Made by a program: the position numbers and the translations under genes. The notes beneath the pieces are model-generated. The model saw only the letters and a list, made by a program, of their open reading frames with translations, was not told the DNA's origin and did not search any database. This document shows, piece after piece, positions 27,656 to 37,514 of a stretch of DNA of 64,000 nt. The stretch is from Geothrix limicola (GTDB taxonomy: Bacteria > Acidobacteriota > Holophagae > Holophagales > Holophagaceae): the NCBI RefSeq assembly GCF_030268085.1, contig NZ_BSDE01000002.1, positions 372,001 through 436,000 on the forward strand, in the 5' to 3' direction. Each line of letters starts with the position of its first letter. Positions within the stretch are counted from its first letter, which is position 1.

Positions 27656-28617
27656 CGGCTCATTCGGCGCACCCGAACGAGAGCCGGGGCCGGGACCTCG
27701 ACGTCGTCGTCATCGGCAACGCCGGGGTGGATACGAACGTCTTCCTCCCCAAGCCGGGCATCGATTTCGAAGTGGAGGCGAACTTCACGGAGAACCTCGA
27801 CTGCGCGGGCCAGGCCGGCGTCTACGCGGCCCGCTCCTATGCCGCCCTCGGATACCGCACCGCCTTCATCGGCCACGTCGGCGACGACTGGGCGGGCGGC
27901 CTGGTGCGCGAAGCCTTCGCCGCGGATGGCATCGACACGAGCCTGCTGGGGCACGATCCCGCCGGCACCGCGCGCAGCGTGAACCTCATGTATACCGATG
28001 GGCGGCGGAAGAACTTCTATGACGCGAAGGGCCACATGGACCTCGAGATCGATCTGGAGGCCTGCCGCGCGCTCCTGGCCCGCGCGAAGCTGGTCCACGT
28101 CCACCTGGCGAACTGGACCCGCCGCCTCCTGCCCATCGCACGGGACCTGGCGCGGGATTCGGGCCTCACCATCGCCTGCGACCTGCAGGACGTCGTCGAT
28201 CTCAAGGATCCCTACCGGTCGGACTACATCCGCCTATCGGACATCCTCTTCTTTTCGTCGGTGAACCACCCCAATCCGGCCCGCCCGATCCTCGCGTTCC
28301 TGAAGGCCGGTCCCGCGCGTGCGGTACTTTGCGGACTGGGCGCGAAGGGCTGCGCCCTGGGCACGCGGGAGGGGATCCGCACCTTTCCGGCCCTGTCCCT
28401 GCCCGCCCCCGTGGTGGATACGAATGGCGCCGGGGACAGCCTGGCGGCGGGCTTCCTCGCCAGCCACGTGCTGGAGGGAAGGACCCTCGAAGAAGCCGTG
28501 CTCCGGGGCCAACTGGCGGCGCGCCACGCCTGCGCTCAGCGGGCCACCTCGTCCAATCAGATCACCGCCTCGCAGCTCGACGCGCTCACCGCGGCCTTCC
28601 ACGCCTCCGAGGTCTAG
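27652..28617 (+). CDS. PfkB-family sugar or nucleoside kinase
   Basis: This 321-residue kinase starts at GTG 27652, overlapping the previous stop. It has the ribokinase-family glycine pair region (CAGQAGVYAARSYAALGYRTAFIGHVGDD) and the catalytic DTNGAGDSLAAGF near the C-terminus, where the last Asp is the base. The substrate is not evident; adenosine, ribose or fructose are all possible for the family. Context with an isochorismatase-like hydrolase and a UDG-like protein gives no clear pathway. Confidence 0.88.
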   Translation: MTAHSAHPNESRGRDLDVVVIGNAGVDTNVFLPKPGIDFEVEANFTENLDCAGQAGVYAARSYAALGYRTAFIGHVGDDWAGGLVREAFAADGIDTSLLGHDPAGTARSVNLMYTDGRRKNFYDAKGHMDLEIDLEACRALLARAKLVHVHLANWTRRLLPIARDLARDSGLTIACDLQDVVDLKDPYRSDYIRLSDILFFSSVNHPNPARPILAFLKAGPARAVLCGLGAKGCALGTREGIRTFPALSLPAPVVDTNGAGDSLAAGFLASHVLEGRTLEEAVLRGQLAARHACAQRATSSNQITASQLDALTAAFHASEV

Positions 28618-28618
28618 C

Positions 28619-29230
28619 ATGTCCCGCATCCGCGGCCACGCCGTGCCCGCCCTGTTTCCCGAGGCCGGCCCAGTCTCCATCATGCTCTTCGGCGAGGCCC
28701 CGGGCCCCCGCGGCGCCGATCAGTCCGGCATCCCCTTCTGGGGGGACGGCGCAGGCATCACGGTCTACCGCGCCCTCGCGGCCACCGGCCGCGCCGAGGT
28801 GCCCGAAGCCGCCTGGGAGGACTGGGACGGGGCCCGCTTCAAGGCCCTGGGCCTGGCGCCGCGCCTGCGGGACACGGCCCTCAGCAACGCCTTTCCGGCC
28901 TGCCCCACCAAGGATGGCGAGCATTTCCACGCGCCTTCGAACCGCGACCTGCTCGACCCCGCCAACCTGGCCCGGTTGTCCGAAGAACTTGGCCGGGCCC
29001 TGGCCGGACGTGCCACGCCCCTGCGGGTCATCGCCTTCGGCAAGCGCGCGGAATGGGTGCTCAGCCGCCTTCCCGAGGCCCCGGCCATCGACCTGTGCTC
29101 CCTGCCCCACCCCAGCGCCCAGGGCTTGCTGCAGGGCGCGCCGAACCGGGGCAAGGGGCTAAAACTGGAGGACCTCCGCCGGGAATGGCAGGCCCGGCTC
29201 ATCCATTTGCTTCACTCGACCTCGATCTGA
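28619..29230 (+). CDS. uracil-DNA glycosylase superfamily protein
   Basis: This 203-residue protein has the UDG fold motifs: GEAPG at 25-29, followed by SGIPFWGDGAG (motif A region), SNAFPACPTKDG, and HPS at 164-166 (motif B). Family 4 UDGs carry four cysteines for an iron-sulfur cluster; here only three cysteines are evident, and they are not in that arrangement, so it is a cluster-free relative or a diverged member. It may excise damaged bases, but activity on uracil is uncertain. It starts two bases after the kinase gene. Confidence 0.75.
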   Translation: MSRIRGHAVPALFPEAGPVSIMLFGEAPGPRGADQSGIPFWGDGAGITVYRALAATGRAEVPEAAWEDWDGARFKALGLAPRLRDTALSNAFPACPTKDGEHFHAPSNRDLLDPANLARLSEELGRALAGRATPLRVIAFGKRAEWVLSRLPEAPAIDLCSLPHPSAQGLLQGAPNRGKGLKLEDLRREWQARLIHLLHSTSI

Positions 29231-29344
29231 GCGTGCAAATTCACGAGCTTAAGATCTCTTAACATAATTTAACCACTGCCCCTGCACCCTACTTGTAAGC
29301 TTTGGGCACTCCCTCAGAGGGATCTTTCACAGCTTGGAGGCTTC

Positions 29345-32167
<2,823 letters not shown>

Positions 32168-32184
32168 TCTTAATCATCGCCCGC

Positions 32185-32216
32185 AAAAGGGGGAGCGGCT
32201 CGCCGCTCCCCCTTTT
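32185..32216 (+). terminator. intrinsic terminator after the M16 peptidase gene
   Basis: GGGGGAGCGGC (32189-32199) pairs perfectly with GCCGCTCCCCC (32202-32212), flanked by AAAA before and TTTT after. The stem is 11 G/C-rich pairs and sits 20 bases after the stop. Confidence 0.9.
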
Positions 32217-32302
32217 CGTTAGGCGGAAACGACGTTCCATGGTCTGCTGGATGTCCGCTTGGCGTTGATCAGGGACGCGGGGCGAAGACGGAGGGCGTCG
32301 CC

Positions 32303-34132
32303 ATGGCACGCATCGAACGGGAATGGCAGGCTGAACACGAGGGCGCGGCCCTGGCTTCGGAACTGCATCGGATCATGGTCATCAGCCACCGGCAGGCCAA
32401 GGGCTTCATCGACGGCCACTGCGTCACCGTGAACGGCGAGACCGCCGACAAGCACGGGCACCGGCTGAAGGCCGGCGACACGGTGAAGGTCGCTTTCGAC
32501 CCCGAGCAGACCTATGAGGTGCTGCCCCCGGCTCGCAAGCTGCAGGCCGGCCCCTTCGAAACCCTGTGGGAGGACAACCACCTCCTCTTCGTCTACAAGC
32601 CCGCCGGGCTTCTCACCGTGCCCGCCGAACAGGGCAACGAGCCCAACCTGGCCGAGGCCATCACCGAGTCCTATCGCCGCCGCGGCTTCAAGCGCTTCAA
32701 CCTCTACATCGTGCACCGCCTCGACCGCTTCACCAGCGGCGTGCTCGTCTTCGCCAAGACCCCCGAGGCCCTCCACGGCCTCAAGAAGCATTTCGAACTG
32801 CACCGCCTCCAGCGCGTCTATTACGCCATCCTCCTGGGTGAGCTGCCCGAGAACAGCGGCACGCTGGCTGGACACCTCATCGAGCACGCCAAGTCCCTCA
32901 AGATGTCCGTGGCCAAGGTCCGCAAGGGCCCCGGCGGCGGCAAGCGCATGCCCGCGGGCGCCAAGGAGGCCGTGACCCACTACCGCGTCATCGAGCGCCT
33001 ACCGGGCCACACCGTGGTGGAAGTCAAGCTCGAGACCGGACGGCGCAACCAGATCCGCGTGCAGTTCGCGGATCGCGGCTTCCCCCTGCTCGGCGATCAA
33101 GTCTACGGCACCGAAAGTCCTTTGCTGGACCGCCAGGCTCTGCATGCCGAACTGCTGGGCTTCAAGCACCCCATCACCGAAGAGCAGGTCACCGTCACGG
33201 CCCCCATGCCCGCGGACATGGAAGCGGCCCTCAAGGCCCTGCGCAACCAGGCCCGCATCGTCCGGGCGAGCATCGGCGTGAAGGGCGAGGAAGGCATCTT
33301 CAAGCCCACCGAAAGCCGCGATCACAAGCTCAAGCGCGTGGCCCGGGCCAAGCGCTACGAGGATCACGAAGACGCCCCCAACCGTCCCCGGCGGGATGAG
33401 GGCGAGGATCGCCCCCGGCGCACCTTCGGCAGCACCGACCGCCCCGCGCGTCCCCGCCGCGAGGGTGATGAGGAACGTCCTCGCCGCAGTTTCGGCGCCG
33501 CCGAGCGTCCCACCCGGCCCCGTCGCGACGATGAAGAAGCCCGCCCCAAGCGCGCCTTCGGCAGTGCTGATCGTCCCGCGCGTCCCCGCCGCGACGGTGA
33601 TGAAGAACGTCCCCGCCGCAGTTTCGGCGCCGCCGAGCGTCCGACCCGGCCCCGTCGCGATGATGAAGAAGCCCGCCCCAAGCGCGCCTTCGGCAGCACC
33701 GACCGCCCCGCGCATCCCCGCCGCGAGGGAGATGAGGAACGTCCTCGCCGCAGCTTCGGTGCCAGTGACCGTCCCGCCCGCCCGCGCCGTGAGGATGGCG
33801 AGGCCCGCCCACCCCGCACCGCTACGCGCCCCAGCGAGCGTCCCGCCCGTCCCCGCCGCGATGGCGAGGAAGAACGTCCGCGCCGCAGCTTTGGTGCCAG
33901 TGACCGCCCCGCCCGCCCGCGCCGCGAAGACGGCGAGGCCCGTCCTTCTCGCACCGCCGCACGGCCCGGTGAGCGCCCCGCGCGTCCCCGCCGCGAAGAG
34001 ACCGACGAGCGTCCGCGCCGCAGCTTCGGCGCCGGCGAGCGGCCTTCGGGCCCCCGCCGGGAGGGCCCTGGCAGCCGCCCCGCGGGCAAGTTCGCGCCAC
34101 GCACGGGCAAGCCCAAGCCTCGGAAACCCTAG
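32303..34132 (+). CDS. RluA-family pseudouridine synthase with S4 domain and Arg-rich repeat tail
   Basis: The 609-residue protein starts with an S4-like RNA-binding domain (about 12-70) and an RluA catalytic domain with D141 in HRLDRFTSG, then ETGRRNQIRVQF and GDQVYG. The enzyme part ends near residue 330 and isomerises uridines in rRNA or tRNA; the target position is unknown. Residues from about 350 to the end are a low-complexity tail of some 250 residues built from RP-x-RPRR and ERPRRSFGA units. Such tails are expected to bind RNA. Typical RluA proteins are about 300-350 residues, so the tail nearly doubles the length. Confidence 0.92.
   Translation: MARIEREWQAEHEGAALASELHRIMVISHRQAKGFIDGHCVTVNGETADKHGHRLKAGDTVKVAFDPEQTYEVLPPARKLQAGPFETLWEDNHLLFVYKPAGLLTVPAEQGNEPNLAEAITESYRRRGFKRFNLYIVHRLDRFTSGVLVFAKTPEALHGLKKHFELHRLQRVYYAILLGELPENSGTLAGHLIEHAKSLKMSVAKVRKGPGGGKRMPAGAKEAVTHYRVIERLPGHTVVEVKLETGRRNQIRVQFADRGFPLLGDQVYGTESPLLDRQALHAELLGFKHPITEEQVTVTAPMPADMEAALKALRNQARIVRASIGVKGEEGIFKPTESRDHKLKRVARAKRYEDHEDAPNRPRRDEGEDRPRRTFGSTDRPARPRREGDEERPRRSFGAAERPTRPRRDDEEARPKRAFGSADRPARPRRDGDEERPRRSFGAAERPTRPRRDDEEARPKRAFGSTDRPAHPRREGDEERPRRSFGASDRPARPRREDGEARPPRTATRPSERPARPRRDGEEERPRRSFGASDRPARPRREDGEARPSRTAARPGERPARPRREETDERPRRSFGAGERPSGPRREGPGSRPAGKFAPRTGKPKPRKP
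33370..34065 (+). repeat. in-frame tandem repeats coding the Arg-rich tail
   Basis: About 700 bases consist of imperfect 60-base units (20 codons), each coding an ERPRRSFGA or ARPKRAFGS block followed by an RPxRPRR block and acidic residues. Two neighbouring 120-base units (near 33,450-33,690) are almost identical, which suggests recent duplication. The repeats keep several frames open on both strands; those other frames are not genes. Confidence 0.85.
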
Positions 34133-34158
34133 GCCCCTCTCGCGGCATCCCTGATTCG

Positions 34159-34629
34159 ATGCGCCCCTGTCCCGCCCTCCTGACCGCGCTGCTCTCCGCC
34201 ACCCTCCTGGTCGCCCAGGAGGCGGCGCCACTCCCCTCCCTGGAATTGCGAACGCATCTGGGCGGGGATTCCGCGACGGACATCCGCCTCGCGCCGAAGG
34301 GCTGCTGGGATGGGCTGATCCTGGGGGTGCTCGCGCAGACCCCGGGCTCGGCCACGCCCCGGCTCCGCAGGGGCCAGGCCACCGTGGAGGTCTGGGACCT
34401 GATGCCCGCCACGACGCCGCGGCACGAAGCTTTCGCGCTCTACCTCGGCGAGCTCCGCGCCAGCCTGTCCAGGGCCTGGCTGGTACCTCCGCCGAAACAC
34501 CAGGCGCTCGAACTAAACGAGATCATGGCCAACGATCCGAGCAGCCCGCAGAAACTCGACCTGACGAAGGTCAAGTCCATGCAGGAGCGATTCAACCGCC
34601 TCCCGCCGAGCGGATCCACGGTGAAGTGA
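34159..34629 (+). CDS. exported protein of the RFNRLPP family, member 2
   Basis: This 156-residue protein has a short signal peptide (cleavage near VAQE). It is paralogous to the gene at 26,452: ATVEVWD, PPPKHQALELNEIM, DP, LTKVKS and RFNRLPP in the same order. The N-terminal third is not conserved between the two. It is not recognised as a known family. It begins 26 bases after the pseudouridine synthase and has a start without a clear Shine-Dalgarno. Confidence 0.68.
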   Translation: MRPCPALLTALLSATLLVAQEAAPLPSLELRTHLGGDSATDIRLAPKGCWDGLILGVLAQTPGSATPRLRRGQATVEVWDLMPATTPRHEAFALYLGELRASLSRAWLVPPPKHQALELNEIMANDPSSPQKLDLTKVKSMQERFNRLPPSGSTVK

Positions 34630-34630
34630 G

Positions 34631-34648
34631 CGCCGCGATCCGGCGGTT
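34631..34648 (+). repeat. 18-bp inverted repeat, left copy
   Basis: CGCCGCGATCCGGCGGTT occurs here and, perfectly inverted, at 35,904-35,921. The two copies bracket the pterin dehydratase and SDR genes. The core GCGATCCGGCGGT is also the right arm of the palindrome at 34,731-34,782. A further hairpin core GCTCC-CCC-GGAGC at 34,676-34,688 suggests that 34,630-34,720 holds a decayed copy of that element. Confidence 0.75.
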
Positions 34649-34730
34649 TCGTGGCATGACCTCCATCGGACGGCCGCTCCCCCGGAGCAGCCTCCCACTC
34701 GGCCTTAGCCTCGTGGCGATGGAGCCTCCT

Positions 34731-34782
34731 CGCCGGATCCTCGCTTCGCAGACTGCCCCGCAGTCTGCTCCGCGATCCGGCG
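34731..34782. repeat. nested palindromic element, copy A (52 bp)
   Basis: The outer arms CGCCGGATC (34731-34739) and GATCCGGCG (34774-34782) are perfect complements. Inside them GCAGACTG (34748-34755) pairs with CAGTCTGC (34761-34768) around CCCCG. Copy B at 48,782-48,833 has the same length, the same nested layout and the same spacer TTCGCAG, with compensating base changes in both stems. It ends five bases before the stop of the dehydratase gene and could also act as that gene's terminator hairpin. Confidence 0.8.
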
Positions 34783-34787
34783 GTCGG

Positions 34788-35096
34788 TCAAATGTGATCC
34801 AGGTACATCCGGTCCAGGGCCTCGGCCAGATCCAGGTCGCGCTGAGTCACGCCCAGGCTGACATGGGTGCTGAGCACGGCCACGACCCAGCGGTACCCGA
34901 GGGTGAGATCGGGGTGGTGGTTCACTTTTTCGGCGTGCTCGGCGGCCGCGACGACGAAGCCGACCCCGCGGGTGTAGGCCGAGAACACGTAGCGGCGGCG
35001 CAGCGTCAGCCCATGGGAATCGCCCTGCGCGACCCAATCCGGATGCGCCTTCAGGAAGGCCTCCATGACGTCAGGGCTGACCAGATCCTTGGACAT
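34788..35096 (-). CDS. pterin-4a-carbinolamine dehydratase
   Basis: This 102-residue protein has the family motif EKVNHHPDLTLGYRWV followed by STHVSLGVTQRDLDLA. It dehydrates 4a-hydroxytetrahydropterin and so supports phenylalanine hydroxylase; no hydroxylase gene is in the window, though hppD for tyrosine breakdown lies 13 kb away. The start at 35096 gives the usual family length. It is divergent from the SDR gene, with 46 bases between starts. Confidence 0.92.
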   Translation of the reverse strand: MSKDLVSPDVMEAFLKAHPDWVAQGDSHGLTLRRRYVFSAYTRGVGFVVAAAEHAEKVNHHPDLTLGYRWVVAVLSTHVSLGVTQRDLDLAEALDRMYLDHI

Positions 35097-35142
35097 GCTT
35101 TCCCCCCTGGTGCATCCTAATCTGTTGCCTTTGAGTTGCGCC

Positions 35143-35901
35143 ATGCCCTTCAACCAACCTCCCCTGCTCGGCCGCATCGCCCTGGTCACCGGATCCTCCC
35201 GGGGCATCGGGCGGGCCATCGCCGTGGAATTGGGCCGCTGGGGCGCGGATGTGGTGGTGCACGCCCAGAAGAACCTGGACCTGGCCGAGGCGGTGGCGAA
35301 CGAGGTTCGCGGCATGGGCCGGCGTGCCATGACCGTGCTGGCGGACGTGCGTGTGAAGGCCGAACTGGAGGCCGCCGCGGACCGCGTGAAGGCCGAACTC
35401 GGGCCCGTCGACATCCTCGTGAACAACGTGGGCACGCGGCAGGACGGCCCCTTCATCCTCATGGGCGACGAGAAGTGGGAGGAGGTCATGAACGTGAACC
35501 TCCGCGGCACCGTCTACGCCACCAAGGCCTTCGTGCGCGGCATGATGGCCCGCAAGTGGGGCCGCATCGTCAACATCGTGAGCCCCACGGGCATCATCGG
35601 GCAGGCGGGCCAGACCAACTACGGCGCCAGCAAGGGCGCCGTGATCGCCCTGACCAAGAGCCTGGCGCGGGAGATGGCGCCCTTCGGCGTGCTGGTGAAC
35701 GCGGTCAACCCGGGCCTCATCCACACGGAACTCACCCAGGACGTGCCCGAAGAGAAGCGCAAGGCCATGCTCGCGCCCACCATCCTCAAGCGCGAGGGCG
35801 AGCCCGAGGAGGTGGCCGGCGTCGTGGCCTTCCTCTGCTCGGACTGGGCCAGCTACATGAGCGGCCAGATCGTCAACGTCGATGGCGGGCTCTGTCCTTA
35901 G
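35143..35901 (+). CDS. SDR-family oxidoreductase (FabG-like)
   Basis: This 252-residue enzyme has TGSSRGIG, NNVG, a catalytic Ser in NIVSPTG, Y-x3-K in YGASKGA, and GQIVNVDGG at the end. It resembles 3-oxoacyl-[acyl carrier protein] reductases, but many SDR enzymes share these motifs, so the substrate is open. The start MPFNQPPLLGR is chosen because family homology begins there; no strong ribosome site is visible. The inverted repeat at 35,904 begins two bases after its stop. Confidence 0.88.
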   Translation: MPFNQPPLLGRIALVTGSSRGIGRAIAVELGRWGADVVVHAQKNLDLAEAVANEVRGMGRRAMTVLADVRVKAELEAAADRVKAELGPVDILVNNVGTRQDGPFILMGDEKWEEVMNVNLRGTVYATKAFVRGMMARKWGRIVNIVSPTGIIGQAGQTNYGASKGAVIALTKSLAREMAPFGVLVNAVNPGLIHTELTQDVPEEKRKAMLAPTILKREGEPEEVAGVVAFLCSDWASYMSGQIVNVDGGLCP

Positions 35902-35903
35902 CC

Positions 35904-35921
35904 AACCGCCGGATCGCGGCG
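35904..35921 (-). repeat. 18-bp inverted repeat, right copy
   Basis: This is the exact reverse complement of 34,631-34,648. It lies between the SDR stop and the stop of the convergent REC-kinase gene. Confidence 0.75.
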
Positions 35922-35934
35922 ATCCATAGAAAGC

Positions 35935-37140
35935 CTAGGTTTGCGTGGAGCCGGTGGCCACCTCGTCGCGGAGGGGGAGCTCCACGATGAAGGCCGCGCC
36001 CTGGCCGGGTCCGCTTTCGACCCACACCCAGCCGCCGTGCAGTTCCACCATCTGCTTGACGATGGAAAGGCCCAGGCCCGTGCTGTACTCGCCCCCCGTG
36101 GGCCGGGCGGAGAGGCGCTGGAAGGGGCCGAAGACCTGTTCCATGTCCTCGGGGTTCAGCCCAGGCCCCTGGTCCCGCACCTCGATGTGGACGCGGTCCT
36201 GGCCATCGACGATGCGAAGGCCCAGCTCGACGCGCACCGTGCTTCCAAAGGGCGAATACTTGATGGCGTTGTTCACGAGATTGTCCATGGCCTGGGAGAT
36301 CCTCAGCTGGTCCATCTGCCCCCAGCATTCCGCGGCGAAGGTCTCCAGGTAGATCAGGCGGATGCCCTTGCTGTCGGCGTAGGTTTCGTTTTCCTGGACG
36401 ACGCGGTGCACTAGGTCCCCCACATTCGTCATCTCGAAGGTCAGGTTCACCTCGCCCATCTCCTGGACCGCGGAATCCAGCACGCTGTTGATGATCTGGA
36501 TCATCCGCTGGACCATGTCGTGGATCCTGACGGCCTGGCCCAGGGCGGCCTCTCCGACCCGCCCCTGCTCAGCTTCTTCGCAGATGCGATCGGCCATGAG
36601 AAGGATGCCTCCCAGAGGATTTCTCAGGTCGTGGGCCGCCGTGGCGAGGAAGCGCGTCTTGATCTGATTCGCCTGGCGCAGGCGTTCGTTGACGAGCTGC
36701 AGCTGGGCGCCCATGGACTCGACGCGACGCGTGTATTCCCTCTCCAGGTCGTGGCTGCGCTTCTTCTCCAGGCAGGCGGAGATACGCGCCTTCAGCAGCT
36801 GCTGATTGATGGGCTTGGACAGGTAGTCCTGGGCCCCGAGCTGGATGCATTTGAGCACCGTCTCCTGCTCGCTGAGGGCCGAGAGCATGATCACCGGAAG
36901 GTGCTTCAGGCCTTCGTCGTCGTGCATGGTCCGGATCACCTGGAGCCCATCCACGCCCGGCATCATCACATCGAGCAGGACCATGTCGAAGGGGGTTTCA
37001 CACAGCTTTTGCAGGGCCTCCGCCCCGTCCGCGGCCGTCTCGACCCGGTAGCCCTCCCGCTCAAGGATGCGGGTCATCACCTCCCGGTTGAAATCCGCAT
37101 CGTCGACCACGAGGATCCGGGCGGGAGCCAGGGGGTTCAT
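35935..37140 (-). CDS. receiver-histidine kinase, soluble
   Basis: This 401-residue protein has an N-terminal receiver domain (VLLDVMMPGVDG near residue 55; KPI near 105), a coiled coil, a HisKA box with the phospho-acceptor in ATAAHDLRNPLGG, and a HATPase domain with NLVNNAIKYSP and STGLGLSIVKQMVELHGG. There is no membrane segment. It is the last gene of a four-gene operon and its ATG overlaps the upstream receiver gene as ATGA. It probably takes phosphate from, or is modulated by, the membrane hybrid kinase. It has no DNA-binding output. Confidence 0.93.
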   Translation of the reverse strand: MNPLAPARILVVDDADFNREVMTRILEREGYRVETAADGAEALQKLCETPFDMVLLDVMMPGVDGLQVIRTMHDDEGLKHLPVIMLSALSEQETVLKCIQLGAQDYLSKPINQQLLKARISACLEKKRSHDLEREYTRRVESMGAQLQLVNERLRQANQIKTRFLATAAHDLRNPLGGILLMADRICEEAEQGRVGEAALGQAVRIHDMVQRMIQIINSVLDSAVQEMGEVNLTFEMTNVGDLVHRVVQENETYADSKGIRLIYLETFAAECWGQMDQLRISQAMDNLVNNAIKYSPFGSTVRVELGLRIVDGQDRVHIEVRDQGPGLNPEDMEQVFGPFQRLSARPTGGEYSTGLGLSIVKQMVELHGGWVWVESGPGQGAAFIVELPLRDEVATGSTQT

Positions 37141-37514
37141 GGCGCACCGGAAGTCCCGAGCAGGGCGCGGATCTTGCCGACCAGACGCGTGAGGTCCGCG
37201 GGCTTGGTGTCGTAGTCGTCGCAACCGGCGGCGAAGGCCGCCTCCTGATCGGAGGTCAGGACGCGGGCCGTGAGGGCCACCACCGGAATGCGGGCGGTCT
37301 GCGGATTGGCCTTGATGCGCCGGGTGGCCTCGAAGCCGTCGATGCCGGGCAGTCCCAGATCCATGAGCACCAGGTCCGGCTGTTTCTCCTCGCAGAGCTG
37401 GATGCCCTCTTCGCCGTCCACGGCCGTGAGCACCGTGAAGCCCCTCCGTTCCAGCAGGCGCGAGATCGCATCGCGGTTCATCTCGTTGTCTTCCACCAGC
37501 AGGAGTGTGGTCAT
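37137..37514 (-). CDS. single-domain response regulator
   Basis: This 125-residue receiver has the acidic pair VEDNEMN, phospho-acceptor Asp in VLMDLGLPGIDG, Thr/Ser region VVALTARV, and Lys in DTKPADL. It lacks an output domain. It overlaps the genes on both sides by four bases, so it is made in step with the two kinases and may shuttle phosphate between them. Confidence 0.94.
   Translation of the reverse strand: MTTLLLVEDNEMNRDAISRLLERRGFTVLTAVDGEEGIQLCEEKQPDLVLMDLGLPGIDGFEATRRIKANPQTARIPVVALTARVLTSDQEAAFAAGCDDYDTKPADLTRLVGKIRALLGTSGAP

Noticed and set aside
33364-34116. Long Arg/Ser-rich frames antisense to, and in another frame of, the pseudouridine synthase tail
   Set aside because: The repeats are GC-rich with a 60-base period, which keeps other frames open. 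None has a ribosome site or a non-repeat domain.
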